Notes: generated by a model from the sequence alone, not told the origin. 35,279 bases of DNA from Candidatus Galligastranaerophilus intestinavium (GCA_018716625.1 DVJQ01000050.1:1-35279), one strand, 5' to 3'; numbered from the stretch's first letter, positions 8,817-17,282 are shown. Numbers and translations: made by a program.

Positions 8817-9521
8817 ATGAAAGAATTAGATTTATTTAGCGACTATCATCTGCTCATTTTGACGCGTATAGGTCTTTCGATACTTTTTGGATTTATGCTG
8901 GGTTTTGAGCGGGAAATTACAGGTAAATTTGCGGGACTTCGTACACATATCCTTGTTTGTACGGGTGCATGTGTGTTTACCATATTATCGATTTACGGAT
9001 TTAAAATGCAAGAGGTGGCGGGTTTTGTCGGAACAAACGATCCTGCTCGTATTGCTGCACAAATAATTACAGGTATCGGTTTTATAGGCGCAGGCACTGT
9101 TATGCGAAGCGGTACAAACATTTTGGGCATAACAACAGCTGCCACTCTTTGGGTGTGTGCCGCAGTTGGGATGTCTTGCGGTACGGGAGAATTTGTTCTT
9201 GCTGCAGTTGCTACAATTTCAACTATGGCAATTCTTATCCTTATTCGCATTTTTGAAAAAAAAGTTATACAACAGAGAATTTCTCATTATCGCAATATTG
9301 AAATAAAAATGAGTACAAGCATCAGAAACATGGATAAATTAAACGCTTTAATAGAAAAGCATTTCTCAAGAATTACCAAATTTGATAAAAAAGTGTTAAA
9401 CGGTACGGATTTAAAAATAAACTTAAATGTTATTACAAACTGCAGTTTATACAGTATTAACGAGATATTTGCACATCTTGAATGTTTAAATTCTCTTGAA
9501 GTTCAGGAAATATATGAATAA
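8817..9521 (+). CDS. MgtC/SapB family membrane protein
   Basis: A 234-residue inner-membrane protein. The N-terminal ~145 residues hold four to five hydrophobic helices with the MgtC signatures LGFEREITGKFAGLRTH, IITGIGFIGAGTVMRSG and GITTAATLWVCAAVGM. The C-terminal ~80 residues are soluble and could form an ACT-like domain. The family includes the Salmonella virulence factor MgtC, involved in low-magnesium growth and control of ATP synthase, but many members are uncharacterised. The start has AAGGA five bases upstream. It is probably co-transcribed with the permease genes before it and overlaps the next gene by eight bases. A link to magnesium is not shown here: no Mg2+ riboswitch is visible. 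Confidence 0.9.
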   Translation: MKELDLFSDYHLLILTRIGLSILFGFMLGFEREITGKFAGLRTHILVCTGACVFTILSIYGFKMQEVAGFVGTNDPARIAAQIITGIGFIGAGTVMRSGTNILGITTAATLWVCAAVGMSCGTGEFVLAAVATISTMAILILIRIFEKKVIQQRISHYRNIEIKMSTSIRNMDKLNALIEKHFSRITKFDKKVLNGTDLKINLNVITNCSLYSINEIFAHLECLNSLEVQEIYE

Positions 9522-10776
9522 GTACAATACAGATTTAAAAGAATACATAAAAACTATTTTCTGGACATTATTTGTTGCAATAATTGTCGTAGCCATAATG
9601 GTTATTGATTTAAGGCTTAACGTTGGCAAAAAACAGCAGAGTGATTTTCATATAAAAGAGCTTACAAATATTTCAATGAGCCTTAATCAACTTTATTATT
9701 TGGAAAAACAAAATCCAAATGATTATATGATAAATCTTAAAATTGCTTTTTTGTGTGAAGTGTTAAAAGATAATGCGGCTGCAAAAATTAATTATGAGAA
9801 GGCTCTTAAAAAATCTAACTATGCCCCTTTTGCTGTGTATAAGGCTGCAATGTTTTATGTAAGTCAAAAAAAATACATAGATGCAATCAATTTGGCTGAA
9901 CTTTTGCCGGATTATAAGAATAAAAACATCTTTGAGCTAAAGGCAAGGTTTTACACAAGACTTGCAGACTCGTTCTTAGAAGATGGTGATTTTGTTAACT
10001 CTGTAAAAATTCACAAAATAGCTCTTAAATATGCAAAAAATACAACCGATGACATTGAAAATAAAGCGAGAGAGAATTTTGCTGTCGCATACAATAAATA
10101 TGCGGAAAAATATATTGATGAAAATGATTTAAAGCATGCTATTCAAATGTTGCAAAATGCGCTTGAGATATACCCCGACCCCTATGCTATGTACAAACTC
10201 GGGCTTATTTATGAAAATGTAGACGATGAAAAAGCGCAGCGATATATAGAAGATGCTTATAATATTAACCCGGGAATAATAAATCCGGAGTTATATAATA
10301 AACTCCTTAATAAGCTTATAAAGCGTTCAAGAGAAGAAGGTGAATATTCCAAAGCGCAATTTTATGCCTTAAAACAAGAAAATTTTAAAAGAAAATACAT
10401 AAATTCAAATATTTTTGATGGCGATCTTGAAATTCAAAATCTTCAAATAATAACAAGGCGCGAAAAAATTATCGGTAAAAAGCAGTATTATATTTGTTTT
10501 GATTTAAAAAATAACAGCTCTTACCCTATAGATAACATGTTTGTAAAATTTGTCATACAACCCCGAGGCGGTAAGACTTTTGAAACTGAAGAAAAAATAA
10601 TCAGCAGGAACAATCCTCTCAATGCTTCAAAAGTTGCTCATAATATACAAATTCATCTTGATTGTCCAAATTATGACATGTTTTCAAAGTATGCTCAAAT
10701 ACAGATTTTTGCAAAGAAAAACATACGTTCTGCTTGGGTGATGATAGATTATTTGACGGTTAGTTTTATAAAATAG
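9514..10776 (+). CDS. Membrane-anchored TPR protein
   Basis: A 420-residue protein with one N-terminal transmembrane helix at about residues 12-33 (TIFWTLFVAIIVVAIMVIDL). This is followed by a helical TPR-like region (about 55-285) and a C-terminal beta-rich domain (about 290-420) that resembles the FxLYD-type domains found after such repeats. The topology (short positive N-terminus, then the helix) suggests that the rest faces outside the cytoplasm. The start chosen is ATG 9514, with AGGAAA upstream; an in-frame TTG at 9496 would add six residues and is less likely. It overlaps the mgtC-like gene by eight bases. The function is not recognised. Confidence 0.85.
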   Translation: MNKYNTDLKEYIKTIFWTLFVAIIVVAIMVIDLRLNVGKKQQSDFHIKELTNISMSLNQLYYLEKQNPNDYMINLKIAFLCEVLKDNAAAKINYEKALKKSNYAPFAVYKAAMFYVSQKKYIDAINLAELLPDYKNKNIFELKARFYTRLADSFLEDGDFVNSVKIHKIALKYAKNTTDDIENKARENFAVAYNKYAEKYIDENDLKHAIQMLQNALEIYPDPYAMYKLGLIYENVDDEKAQRYIEDAYNINPGIINPELYNKLLNKLIKRSREEGEYSKAQFYALKQENFKRKYINSNIFDGDLEIQNLQIITRREKIIGKKQYYICFDLKNNSSYPIDNMFVKFVIQPRGGKTFETEEKIISRNNPLNASKVAHNIQIHLDCPNYDMFSKYAQIQIFAKKNIRSAWVMIDYLTVSFIK

Positions 10777-10799
10777 TGTAAAAAGCTGTACTAAATCTT

Positions 10800-10827
10800 T
10801 TGCTTGTGTTATTAATAATAGTATAAG
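10800..10827 (+). promoter_or_regulatory. Probable infB promoter
   Basis: TTGCTT (10800-10805), a 16-base spacer and TATAAG (10822-10827), followed by AAGGAG and the infB ATG at 10846. It is a moderate match, placed in the 69-base gap after the TPR gene. Confidence 0.45.
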
Positions 10828-10845
10828 TTATAAACAAGGAGCGAA

Positions 10846-13356
10846 ATGAGAGTACACGAACTCGCAAAAGAACTTAATACAACAGCAAAAGAGCTTATTG
10901 AAAAGGCAAACACTGAGCTTGGAGTTGTCCTTAAATCGCATAGTGCAACGGTGAGCGAAACAAACATTGAAAAAATACGAGCTTTATATGTTAACAAAGA
11001 GGAAAAAAAGGCCAAGCCAAAAGCTTTTATAGTAAAAAAACAGAAGCCAAAGGAGGAACAAGCTCCATCCAAATCTGAAATAAAGCCTCAAGTTGCAGTT
11101 CAAAAAGAAGCTTCAACAGAGCCTCAGGTACATGCGCAAGTTGCGCAAGAGCCAAAATTAAAATCGCGTCTTGAAATAGTAAGGCCTGCGCCAAAGAAAA
11201 CTCAAGCTGCACCTTCTGTTACTCAAGCGCCTTCGGATGTTAAAAAACAACAGATTAATAAAATAGAAAATATACCTTCGCTCACAAAAAAGAATTTTGC
11301 AAAACAGCAGTCTGAACAAAAACAACAAGATAAACAGAAAAACAAACCTGAAGAAAGTAAAAAAGCTCAAAAAGAAGAACAAACGCAAAGAACGCCTATT
11401 AAACGACATATAATTTCTCAGGATATATATGCGAACCAAGACTCAAGAAATAAAAAGAAAAAGAAAGAGCGCGGATATAATAATAAAGAAGAAGAACAGG
11501 AAAGAATAAGTCTTGAAAAGGCTGTTCAGTCAAAGCATAAAAAACATGTTCAGGAAACGCAAGCAGTTGAAGAAGTTAAGTCGGTAGTAATCAATCGTCC
11601 GATGACTGTTGGTGAATTATCGGAAAAAATTAAAAAGACACCTGCTGAAATTATAAAATTTTTAATGATGCAAGGTGTAATGGTTACGGTAAATTCGCCT
11701 ATAGATGTCGATACTGCAAAAAAAGCTGCACAAAACTTTGAAATTGAAGTTTTGGATGAAGATATAGATGCATTCATCGAAGAAGAAACAATGAAAGAAG
11801 AAAAAAATAAATATTTGTTGAATGCAGATGAGAGCATGCTCTCTAAACGTGCACCTGTTGTTACAATTATGGGACATGTTGACCATGGCAAAACAACACT
11901 GCTTGATTCTATTCGTGCTTCAAAGCATAAAATTGTTTCAACTGAAGTGGGTGGAATTACCCAAAGTATAGGTGCTTACACTGTTTGGCTTGATGACAGA
12001 AAAATTGTGTTTATTGACACCCCCGGACATGAAGCTTTTACGCAAATGAGAGCGCGTGGTGCTCAATCTACAGATATTGCAATACTTGTTGTTGCGGCTG
12101 ATGACGGTGTTATGCCTCAAACAATTGAGGCTATTAACCATGCAAAATCGGCGAATGTCCCGATTATTGTGGCTGTTAACAAAATGGATAAACCGGATGC
12201 GGATCCCGACAGAGTGCTGCAACAGCTGACAGAGCATGGGCTAATACCTGAAAAGTGGGGCGGAGATACAATTTGTGTTCCTGTATCGGCGCTGCAAAAA
12301 ACAGGTATTGACGAACTTTTGGAATACATTTTGCTTGTTGCGGATATGCAAGAGCTTAAAGCTGTTGAAAAATGTCCTGCAACAGGAGTTATTATTGAAG
12401 CAAATCTTGATAAAGGTAAAGGGCCTGTTGCTACAATGCTTGTGCAAAACGGTACTTTAAAAATCGGTGATTCAATTGTTGTAGGTACTGTTGGTGGTAA
12501 GGTTAGGGCACTTTTAGATGATTCGGGCAGACGTGTTAAGTTTGCAGGTCCCTCGACCCCTGTTGAAATTTTGGGTCTTAATGAAGTCCCGCAAGCAGGC
12601 GACACATTTGAGGCAGTTGAAAACGAAAAGGTTATGCGTCAAATTGTTCAAGAACGCAAACAAAAAGAACGCTCCACAAGGCTGGAGGCTATGACTGCAG
12701 CTCACATTAAAAAAGAAACGCTTAATAATGATGAAATTAAAAATCTTAACCTCATTATTAAAGCAAATACACATGGTTCTGCTGAAGCTGTTTCTCAAGC
12801 AATTCAAAATGTTAAATCGTCAAAAGTTATTCCAAAAATAATCCATGTCGGCGTTGGTGATATTTCAGAGGCCGATGTTATGCTGGCGTCTGCTTCAGGG
12901 GCAATTATCCTTGGTTTTACCGTCAAAGAAGATTCCAATGCTCTTTCTGCCGCAGCAAAAGAAAAAGTGTTAATCAAAAAATATGATATTATCTATCAGG
13001 TTCTTGAAGATGTTGAAAAGACAATGCTATCCTTGCTTGAACCTGAAATTGAAGAAGTTGAACTCGGTAAGGCTGAAGTAAGGCAAGTATTTACCGTCGG
13101 TAAAACAAACAAAATTGCCGGCTGTTACGTTCTTGAAGGCAAAATTGTGCGCTCTAAAACAGCTGTTCTATACAGGAACGGAGAGCAGATTTTTAAGGGT
13201 GAAATTGACCAACTGAAACGCTTTAAAGATGACGTTAAAGAAGTTGCAACAGGCTTTGAATGCGGCATATCCTTTGCTAAATTCAACGACATTCAAGAAG
13301 GCGACATAATAGAAGTTTCAACAACTAAAGAAGTTGAAAGAGTTTCATTAGTATAA
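10846..13356 (+). CDS. infB: Translation initiation factor IF-2
   Basis: This GTPase delivers initiator fMet-tRNA to the 30S subunit and promotes subunit joining. At 836 residues it has the full bacterial layout: an IF2-N module (1-50, MRVHELAKELNTTAKELI), a long Lys/Gln/Glu-rich disordered linker (about 55-245), a second IF2-N module (about 250-300), and a G domain with GHVDHGKT (G1, 343-350), GGITQSIGA (G2), DTPGH (G3, 391-395), NKMD (G4, 445-448) and SAL (G5). The C-terminal domains that bind the fMet-tRNA follow. The start has AAGGAG with ideal spacing. It heads the conserved infB-rbfA-truB set; nusA, often upstream, is not present here. Confidence 0.98.
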   Translation: MRVHELAKELNTTAKELIEKANTELGVVLKSHSATVSETNIEKIRALYVNKEEKKAKPKAFIVKKQKPKEEQAPSKSEIKPQVAVQKEASTEPQVHAQVAQEPKLKSRLEIVRPAPKKTQAAPSVTQAPSDVKKQQINKIENIPSLTKKNFAKQQSEQKQQDKQKNKPEESKKAQKEEQTQRTPIKRHIISQDIYANQDSRNKKKKKERGYNNKEEEQERISLEKAVQSKHKKHVQETQAVEEVKSVVINRPMTVGELSEKIKKTPAEIIKFLMMQGVMVTVNSPIDVDTAKKAAQNFEIEVLDEDIDAFIEEETMKEEKNKYLLNADESMLSKRAPVVTIMGHVDHGKTTLLDSIRASKHKIVSTEVGGITQSIGAYTVWLDDRKIVFIDTPGHEAFTQMRARGAQSTDIAILVVAADDGVMPQTIEAINHAKSANVPIIVAVNKMDKPDADPDRVLQQLTEHGLIPEKWGGDTICVPVSALQKTGIDELLEYILLVADMQELKAVEKCPATGVIIEANLDKGKGPVATMLVQNGTLKIGDSIVVGTVGGKVRALLDDSGRRVKFAGPSTPVEILGLNEVPQAGDTFEAVENEKVMRQIVQERKQKERSTRLEAMTAAHIKKETLNNDEIKNLNLIIKANTHGSAEAVSQAIQNVKSSKVIPKIIHVGVGDISEADVMLASASGAIILGFTVKEDSNALSAAAKEKVLIKKYDIIYQVLEDVEKTMLSLLEPEIEEVELGKAEVRQVFTVGKTNKIAGCYVLEGKIVRSKTAVLYRNGEQIFKGEIDQLKRFKDDVKEVATGFECGISFAKFNDIQEGDIIEVSTTKEVERVSLV

Positions 13357-13366
13357 GGTAATTAAA

Positions 13367-13720
13367 ATGTCTTTAAGAAACGAAAGAGTAAGAAAAGCAC
13401 TTATGCGTGAGATTTCCGACGTTTTGCGCACAGAAATAAAAGACCCTCATATATCAGGCATTGTTTCAATTACAGATGTAGATGTATCTTCTGATAATTC
13501 TGCCGCAAGGGTTTTCTACAGCGTTTTTGGTGATGAAAAAACAAAAGAACAGACACGACTTGCACTTGAAAAGGACACTCCTCGCATACGACATGCAATA
13601 GGGCAGAGAATCAGGTTGCGTCATACTCCTTCGCTGCTTTTTATACTTGACGAGTCGCTTGAGCGTGGTGCAAAGATTACCGAACTTATAGACAAAATTT
13701 CTCGCGGCGAAATAAAATGA
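13367..13720 (+). CDS. rbfA: Ribosome-binding factor A
   Basis: A small KH-fold protein (117 residues) that helps mature the 30S subunit and the 5' end of 16S rRNA, and is needed for cold adaptation in E. coli. Family features are the N-terminal RNERVRKALMREISDVLRTEI, the central DVDVSSDNSAARVFYSV and the end LRHTPSLLFILDESLERG. AAGG lies upstream of the ATG. Its stop overlaps the truB start as ATGA, so the two are translationally coupled; this is one of only three TGA stops in the window. Confidence 0.96.
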   Translation: MSLRNERVRKALMREISDVLRTEIKDPHISGIVSITDVDVSSDNSAARVFYSVFGDEKTKEQTRLALEKDTPRIRHAIGQRIRLRHTPSLLFILDESLERGAKITELIDKISRGEIK

Positions 13721-14568
13721 CCCCTTCATATTTTTTAAATGTTTATAAAGACAAGGGTATGACATCTTTTGATGTAATTTATAAACTGAGAAAGATATTA
13801 AACATTAAAAAAATCGGACACTCTGGAACGCTTGACCCTCTTGCCTCAGGTGTATTGCAGGTTGCTGTTGGCAATTGTTCAAGGCTTTTAGAATATTTGG
13901 ATGATGATAAAGAATATCTCGCAGACATTAAATTTGGCTACAGCTCTACAACTGATGATGATGAAGGCGAAAAAACTTTTATAAATGAGCCCAAATTTGA
14001 AAAATCCGAGCTTTTAAAAATTCTCAAGCTTTTTGAGGGTAAAATCCAGCAAATACCTCCAAAATACAGTGCGATAAAAGTCGGCGGGAAAAAACTTTGC
14101 GATATTGCAAGAAAAAACGAACAAATGCCCCAGATTAAGCCACGTAGTGTAGAGATTTATAAAATTTCGCTTGAAGAGTTCAAACCTTCAAAAAGCGCTA
14201 AAATCCGCGTTTGCTGCTCAAAAGGTACATATATACGCTCTCTTGTAAGAGATATTGGTGATAAATTGCTCTGCGGTGCTTATATGAGCGATTTAGTAAG
14301 GGTACGTGCAGGAAATTTTTTTCTGGAAAATTCCTCTGTAATTGCTGATGATATTGAAAAGCACGCCATTAATCCTATTGATGCGCTAAATCTAAATAAA
14401 ATTGTCTTAACGCAGGAAGAATATGTAAAAGTTATTAACGGCAACCCTATTGCATTTAGAGGAGTTAAGACAAATGATAAAAAATTTATGTTGATATTTA
14501 ACAATTCTCTTGTGTCAATTGCAAATTTATCGGATAATATATTGAAGATGGAAAAAGTTTTGAAATAG
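13717..14568 (+). CDS. truB: tRNA pseudouridine-55 synthase
   Basis: It isomerises U55 in the T-loop of tRNAs to pseudouridine. The catalytic motif HSGTLDPLASG is at residues 35-45, with Asp40 as the nucleophile. Other family blocks are KYSAIKVGGKK and CSKGTYIRSLVRDIG. At 283 residues it has a short C-terminal region in place of a full PUA domain. It overlaps rbfA by four bases (ATGA). The gene after it follows by 11 bases with its own AGGAG. Confidence 0.96.
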   Translation: MTPSYFLNVYKDKGMTSFDVIYKLRKILNIKKIGHSGTLDPLASGVLQVAVGNCSRLLEYLDDDKEYLADIKFGYSSTTDDDEGEKTFINEPKFEKSELLKILKLFEGKIQQIPPKYSAIKVGGKKLCDIARKNEQMPQIKPRSVEIYKISLEEFKPSKSAKIRVCCSKGTYIRSLVRDIGDKLLCGAYMSDLVRVRAGNFFLENSSVIADDIEKHAINPIDALNLNKIVLTQEEYVKVINGNPIAFRGVKTNDKKFMLIFNNSLVSIANLSDNILKMEKVLK

Positions 14569-14579
14569 GAGTCTTAAAA

Positions 14580-15155
14580 ATGGGCGTTTTTATTAGAACA
14601 TTAATTGTCTGTTTAATAATTTGTGTAGGCTACTATTTTTATATGTTTTTGGGAAAAGAAAGCTATGAGCCGCTTGATACAAATAAAACAACCGTAAGCC
14701 AAGACAGCAATAACTATAATAGGGCGCCTGAGCCTAAAAAAAATGACAATGAGCAACTAAAGCCCCAAATGCAGAAGATGAAAGTTTGCTTTATGTCAAA
14801 TGACAGCACTGTGCATTTTGTAGAGCGCGAGGCTGAAAATGCTACTCTTGAGGGTGCAATAAATGAACTTTTAAAAGGACCCACGAAATATGAAACAGCT
14901 CATGGGGTTTATTCCGAAATTCCTGCCGATGTTAAGTTGATGTGGGTAAAAGATGAAAACGGGAAAATAATTGTAAATTTAACAAAGAATTTTGAGTATG
15001 GTGGCGGAACAAGCAGTATTCAAAACAGAATTAAACAAATCAAACTTACCGTTGATTCTTTTAATCAGAAAAAGCCTGTTTACCTTTACCTTGACGGAAA
15101 GCAGGTCGAATATATGGGCGGAGAAGGTATATATATAGAGCAACCGCTTAATTAA
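14580..15155 (+). CDS. GerMN-domain membrane-anchored protein
   Basis: A 191-residue protein with an N-terminal signal-anchor helix (about 5-24), a polar linker (about 28-60) and a GerMN domain (about 62-185). The domain core is recognised from ATLEGAINELLKGPT, the acidic-hydrophobic KIIVNLTKNFEYGGG and the run to VYLYLDGKQVEYMGGEG. GerMN was defined in the spore germination protein GerM but occurs widely in non-sporulating bacteria; nothing else here suggests sporulation. It probably faces the cell-envelope side. AGGAG precedes the ATG, and it may be carried on the infB operon transcript. Its stop overlaps that of the convergent GT11 gene by four bases. Confidence 0.85.
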   Translation: MGVFIRTLIVCLIICVGYYFYMFLGKESYEPLDTNKTTVSQDSNNYNRAPEPKKNDNEQLKPQMQKMKVCFMSNDSTVHFVEREAENATLEGAINELLKGPTKYETAHGVYSEIPADVKLMWVKDENGKIIVNLTKNFEYGGGTSSIQNRIKQIKLTVDSFNQKKPVYLYLDGKQVEYMGGEGIYIEQPLN

Positions 15156-15985
15156 ACTTCTATTTTAACCCAAGAATCAGGTATCATATCTTTGTCTGAA
15201 ATGCCCGAGTATTTGTTGAGCCATTTTGAAGGCGATACGACTCTCTTGTTTTCATTTTGATTAAGCCACGCTGCCCACCAGGAAAAAGAGGAGTTTGCAA
15301 CAATATTGTGTTTGCAATTTTTCATAAAATACATATCCTCTTGCCAGTTAGCACTGTCAACAAATGTGTAGGTGTAATTATCGGGTAAAAACTCGGCAGC
15401 CTTTGTTATTTCATCTGAAAATACAAAAAATTTCGGATTTTCGCTGCATTTGCACATATGCTCAATTGCCTTTTTATAGTATTCTTTTGTACAGAGAAAA
15501 TATATTTTCCTGTTTTCTTCATTATTAAGATAATCTCCAAGTCTGAGGTTTATGCTTATTGAATTTGATTTTTTTATCTCATCTAAAATATTTTTGTTTT
15601 GAATAAAGTCAAAATTCCTGAATTCAAAAAGCTCTAAGATTTCTTTTCTTAAATGTAAAAAATATTTTTCACTCTGCCAGTACCCTTTTAAATAGGCGGC
15701 GTGTCTGATTTTTAAAATTTCAGGATAAAACGTTTTTTTCTTGTCTTTGTAGAGAGTTTTTCTAAAAAAATGTTTTTTGTTCAACTTTGCAATATCATTT
15801 TGATTTGCAACATTTATCTTAAAACCAAACTTTTCAAGCTCATATTTTCTTACCGTATAGGTGTCATACGAGGATAAGTCTGCAAATAAGGGCAGATTTG
15901 CATTTTTGGCAACAACATAGCCTATGGCATATTGAAACATCTGGTTGCCCACTCCGCCTATTAAATTTGTGATAATTTTATCCAT
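15152..15985 (-). CDS. GT11-family glycosyltransferase (alpha-1,2-fucosyltransferase-like)
   Basis: A 277-residue enzyme resembling the GT11 family, which moves fucose from GDP-fucose to a terminal galactose. The N-terminus fits well (IITNLIGGVGNQMFQYAIGYVVA, a fucosyltransferase hallmark), and NSSFSWWAAWL at 231-241 is the second conserved block. The first donor-binding motif, normally HxRRGDY, reads NLRLGDY (146-152 in INLRLGDY): His is replaced by Asn and the second Arg by Leu. Activity or donor choice may therefore differ from classic members. It follows the GntR-repeat gene on the same strand (39-base gap). The start codon lies in the loop of an 11-bp inverted repeat, and no Shine-Dalgarno is visible. 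Fucosylation of surface glycans is the likely role, by inference. Confidence 0.85.
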   Translation of the reverse strand: MDKIITNLIGGVGNQMFQYAIGYVVAKNANLPLFADLSSYDTYTVRKYELEKFGFKINVANQNDIAKLNKKHFFRKTLYKDKKKTFYPEILKIRHAAYLKGYWQSEKYFLHLRKEILELFEFRNFDFIQNKNILDEIKKSNSISINLRLGDYLNNEENRKIYFLCTKEYYKKAIEHMCKCSENPKFFVFSDEITKAAEFLPDNYTYTFVDSANWQEDMYFMKNCKHNIVANSSFSWWAAWLNQNENKRVVSPSKWLNKYSGISDKDMIPDSWVKIEV

Positions 15986-16005
15986 ATGTAAAACTTATCA
16001 CAAAT
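15965..16005. repeat. Inverted repeat around the GT11 start codon
   Basis: ATTTGTGATAA (15965-15975) and its exact reverse complement TTATCACAAAT (15995-16005) are separated by 19 bases. In the minus-strand mRNA the GT11 AUG (15985-15983) lies in the loop. It could be a translation-control hairpin or a two-half-site operator. Confidence 0.6.
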
Positions 16006-16024
16006 AGACAGGTTTTTTAATATT

Positions 16025-17164
16025 TTATTTAACATCAATATTTATTGCCGTAGGATTTAGTGCCAGCCATCTGAATGTTTCAGAGTCTTTTTGTGGCATT
16101 TCAAGAATATATACTCCGCCGTATTTGCCCCTTTGTGTGATCAAATACCCTTCGTCACAAAGTATTGAAATGGCATGTCTGATTGTGTTTGTGCTGACGT
16201 TTAATATTGTAGCAAGTTCTTTCATAGACGGTATTTTATCTCCGGCGCTATGGTTTTGTATTATATATTTTTTAAGCGCTTCAAGAGTTTTTTCCCAACT
16301 GTACAAGTAAGATTCTTGCAGTATGTTGTTTTGTGGTTTGCTCATAAAAAGAGATTTTTCTTCTCTTTCTTTTTGTTTTTTTATTTTTCTCGGGTCATTG
16401 ATATAAATTGTTCCGTAGCTACCTCTTCTTGAGAGAATAATGTTTTGTTCATTTAATATTTTTGCCGCCTCATTTACTGTTCTTATGCTTACATTGAACA
16501 ATTTTGCAAATTCTTCGTTTGGTAATATTTTGTCACCAACATTAAAATTTTTTATTATGTATTCTTTCATTTTTTGTACGGTTATTTTTGCAAGATTTGT
16601 TCTTTGTTGAATCTTTTCACAGTTTTCTTTATTAAAACTTTTTTTGTAAATTCTAATTACCTTTGCGCCACTTTGTGTAATTTGCTCTATTATTCCTTCT
16701 CTTAAAAGCACTTCTAGTGCAAGTCTTATGGTGTTTTCGCCAATGTTTAAAAGTTTTGAGAGCTCTTTTGTGCTTGGTAATGCGTTTTCAAGTTTTAATT
16801 TTGAATCAATAATATATTTTTTGATAAGTATTGTTGCTTCGTCTTTTTTTGAAAAAGTTTTTTCAAAAATTTTGTTTTGATTATGAGGGTCTTTTATTGC
16901 AGTGCCTACGGATTGACGTGATTCAAAATAGCCCATATCCTCAGCTTGTCTTATTGCATTTTGTATTGTTCCTATACTCACGCCAAGATATTTTGCAAGT
17001 TTTGATTTTTCGGGTAAAAAATCCCCATATTTTACATCTGAAGTGCTTATTGAGTGATTTATCCAGTCGATAAGCCACTTTAAAACAATTTTTTCTTTTG
17101 TCACCTTTGAATTTTTAAAATCCGGCGGAGGGAAATTTATTTGTGAAATTTGAATTTTTTTCAT
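16025..17164 (-). CDS. Regulator with four tandem GntR-type winged-helix domains
   Basis: A 379-residue protein in which the GntR N-terminal winged-helix module occurs four times, at about 25-92, 110-173, 193-256 and 290-354. Each copy shows the same order: a helix ending in YII-like residues, GDxLP/S, a helix-turn-helix with LAxxLxVSxxTVxxAIxxL, then a GxI/xxRxG wing. Examples are LAKYLGVSIGTIQNAIRQ, LSKLLNIGENTIRLALEV, FAKLFNVSIRTVNEAAKI and LATILNVSTNTIRHAISI. No FadR, HutC, MocR or other effector domain follows; only ~25 residues remain. GntR proteins normally have one such domain plus a ligand domain. It is divergent from rubrerythrin and upstream of the GT11 gene. AGGT precedes the ATG. 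Targets are unknown. Confidence 0.88.
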   Translation of the reverse strand: MKKIQISQINFPPPDFKNSKVTKEKIVLKWLIDWINHSISTSDVKYGDFLPEKSKLAKYLGVSIGTIQNAIRQAEDMGYFESRQSVGTAIKDPHNQNKIFEKTFSKKDEATILIKKYIIDSKLKLENALPSTKELSKLLNIGENTIRLALEVLLREGIIEQITQSGAKVIRIYKKSFNKENCEKIQQRTNLAKITVQKMKEYIIKNFNVGDKILPNEEFAKLFNVSIRTVNEAAKILNEQNIILSRRGSYGTIYINDPRKIKKQKEREEKSLFMSKPQNNILQESYLYSWEKTLEALKKYIIQNHSAGDKIPSMKELATILNVSTNTIRHAISILCDEGYLITQRGKYGGVYILEMPQKDSETFRWLALNPTAINIDVK

Positions 17165-17186
17165 GCACTACCTGTTTGTTTTTATA

Positions 17187-17214
17187 ATTATATAACATAA
17201 TAAAATGTGAACAA
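17187..17214 (-). promoter_or_regulatory. Promoter of the four-domain GntR gene
   Basis: On the minus strand TTGTTC (17214-17209), a 16-base spacer and a perfect TATAAT (17192-17187). It lies back-to-back with the rubrerythrin promoter, eight bases away. Confidence 0.6.
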
Positions 17215-17222
17215 AATTTTTT

Positions 17223-17251
17223 TTGACAATATTAGAATAAAAGGTTATTCT
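17223..17251 (+). promoter_or_regulatory. Rubrerythrin promoter
   Basis: A consensus TTGACA (17223-17228), a 17-base spacer and TATTCT (17246-17251), followed by AAAGGAG and the ATG at 17283. Confidence 0.8.
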
Positions 17252-17252
17252 A
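17233..17252. promoter_or_regulatory. Palindromic operator over the rubrerythrin promoter
   Basis: TAGAATAA-AAGG-TTATTCTA is a perfect 8-bp inverted repeat with a four-base centre. It fills the spacer and -10 of the rubrerythrin promoter, where a bound protein would block RNA polymerase. Rubrerythrin genes are often under PerR/Fur-family control and the site is AT-rich like PerR boxes, but the divergent four-domain GntR protein is an equally local candidate. Confidence 0.65.
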
Positions 17253-17282
17253 GTGAAATGCATTTTATAAAAGGAGTTGATA

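Noticed and set aside
11158-12807. Several open frames opposite infB
   Set aside because: They mirror the low-complexity Lys/Gln linker and GTPase domain of IF-2; no start signals or plausible protein features.
14580-15155. GerMN domain as evidence for sporulation
   Set aside because: The domain is common in non-sporulating bacteria, and no other spore gene is present.
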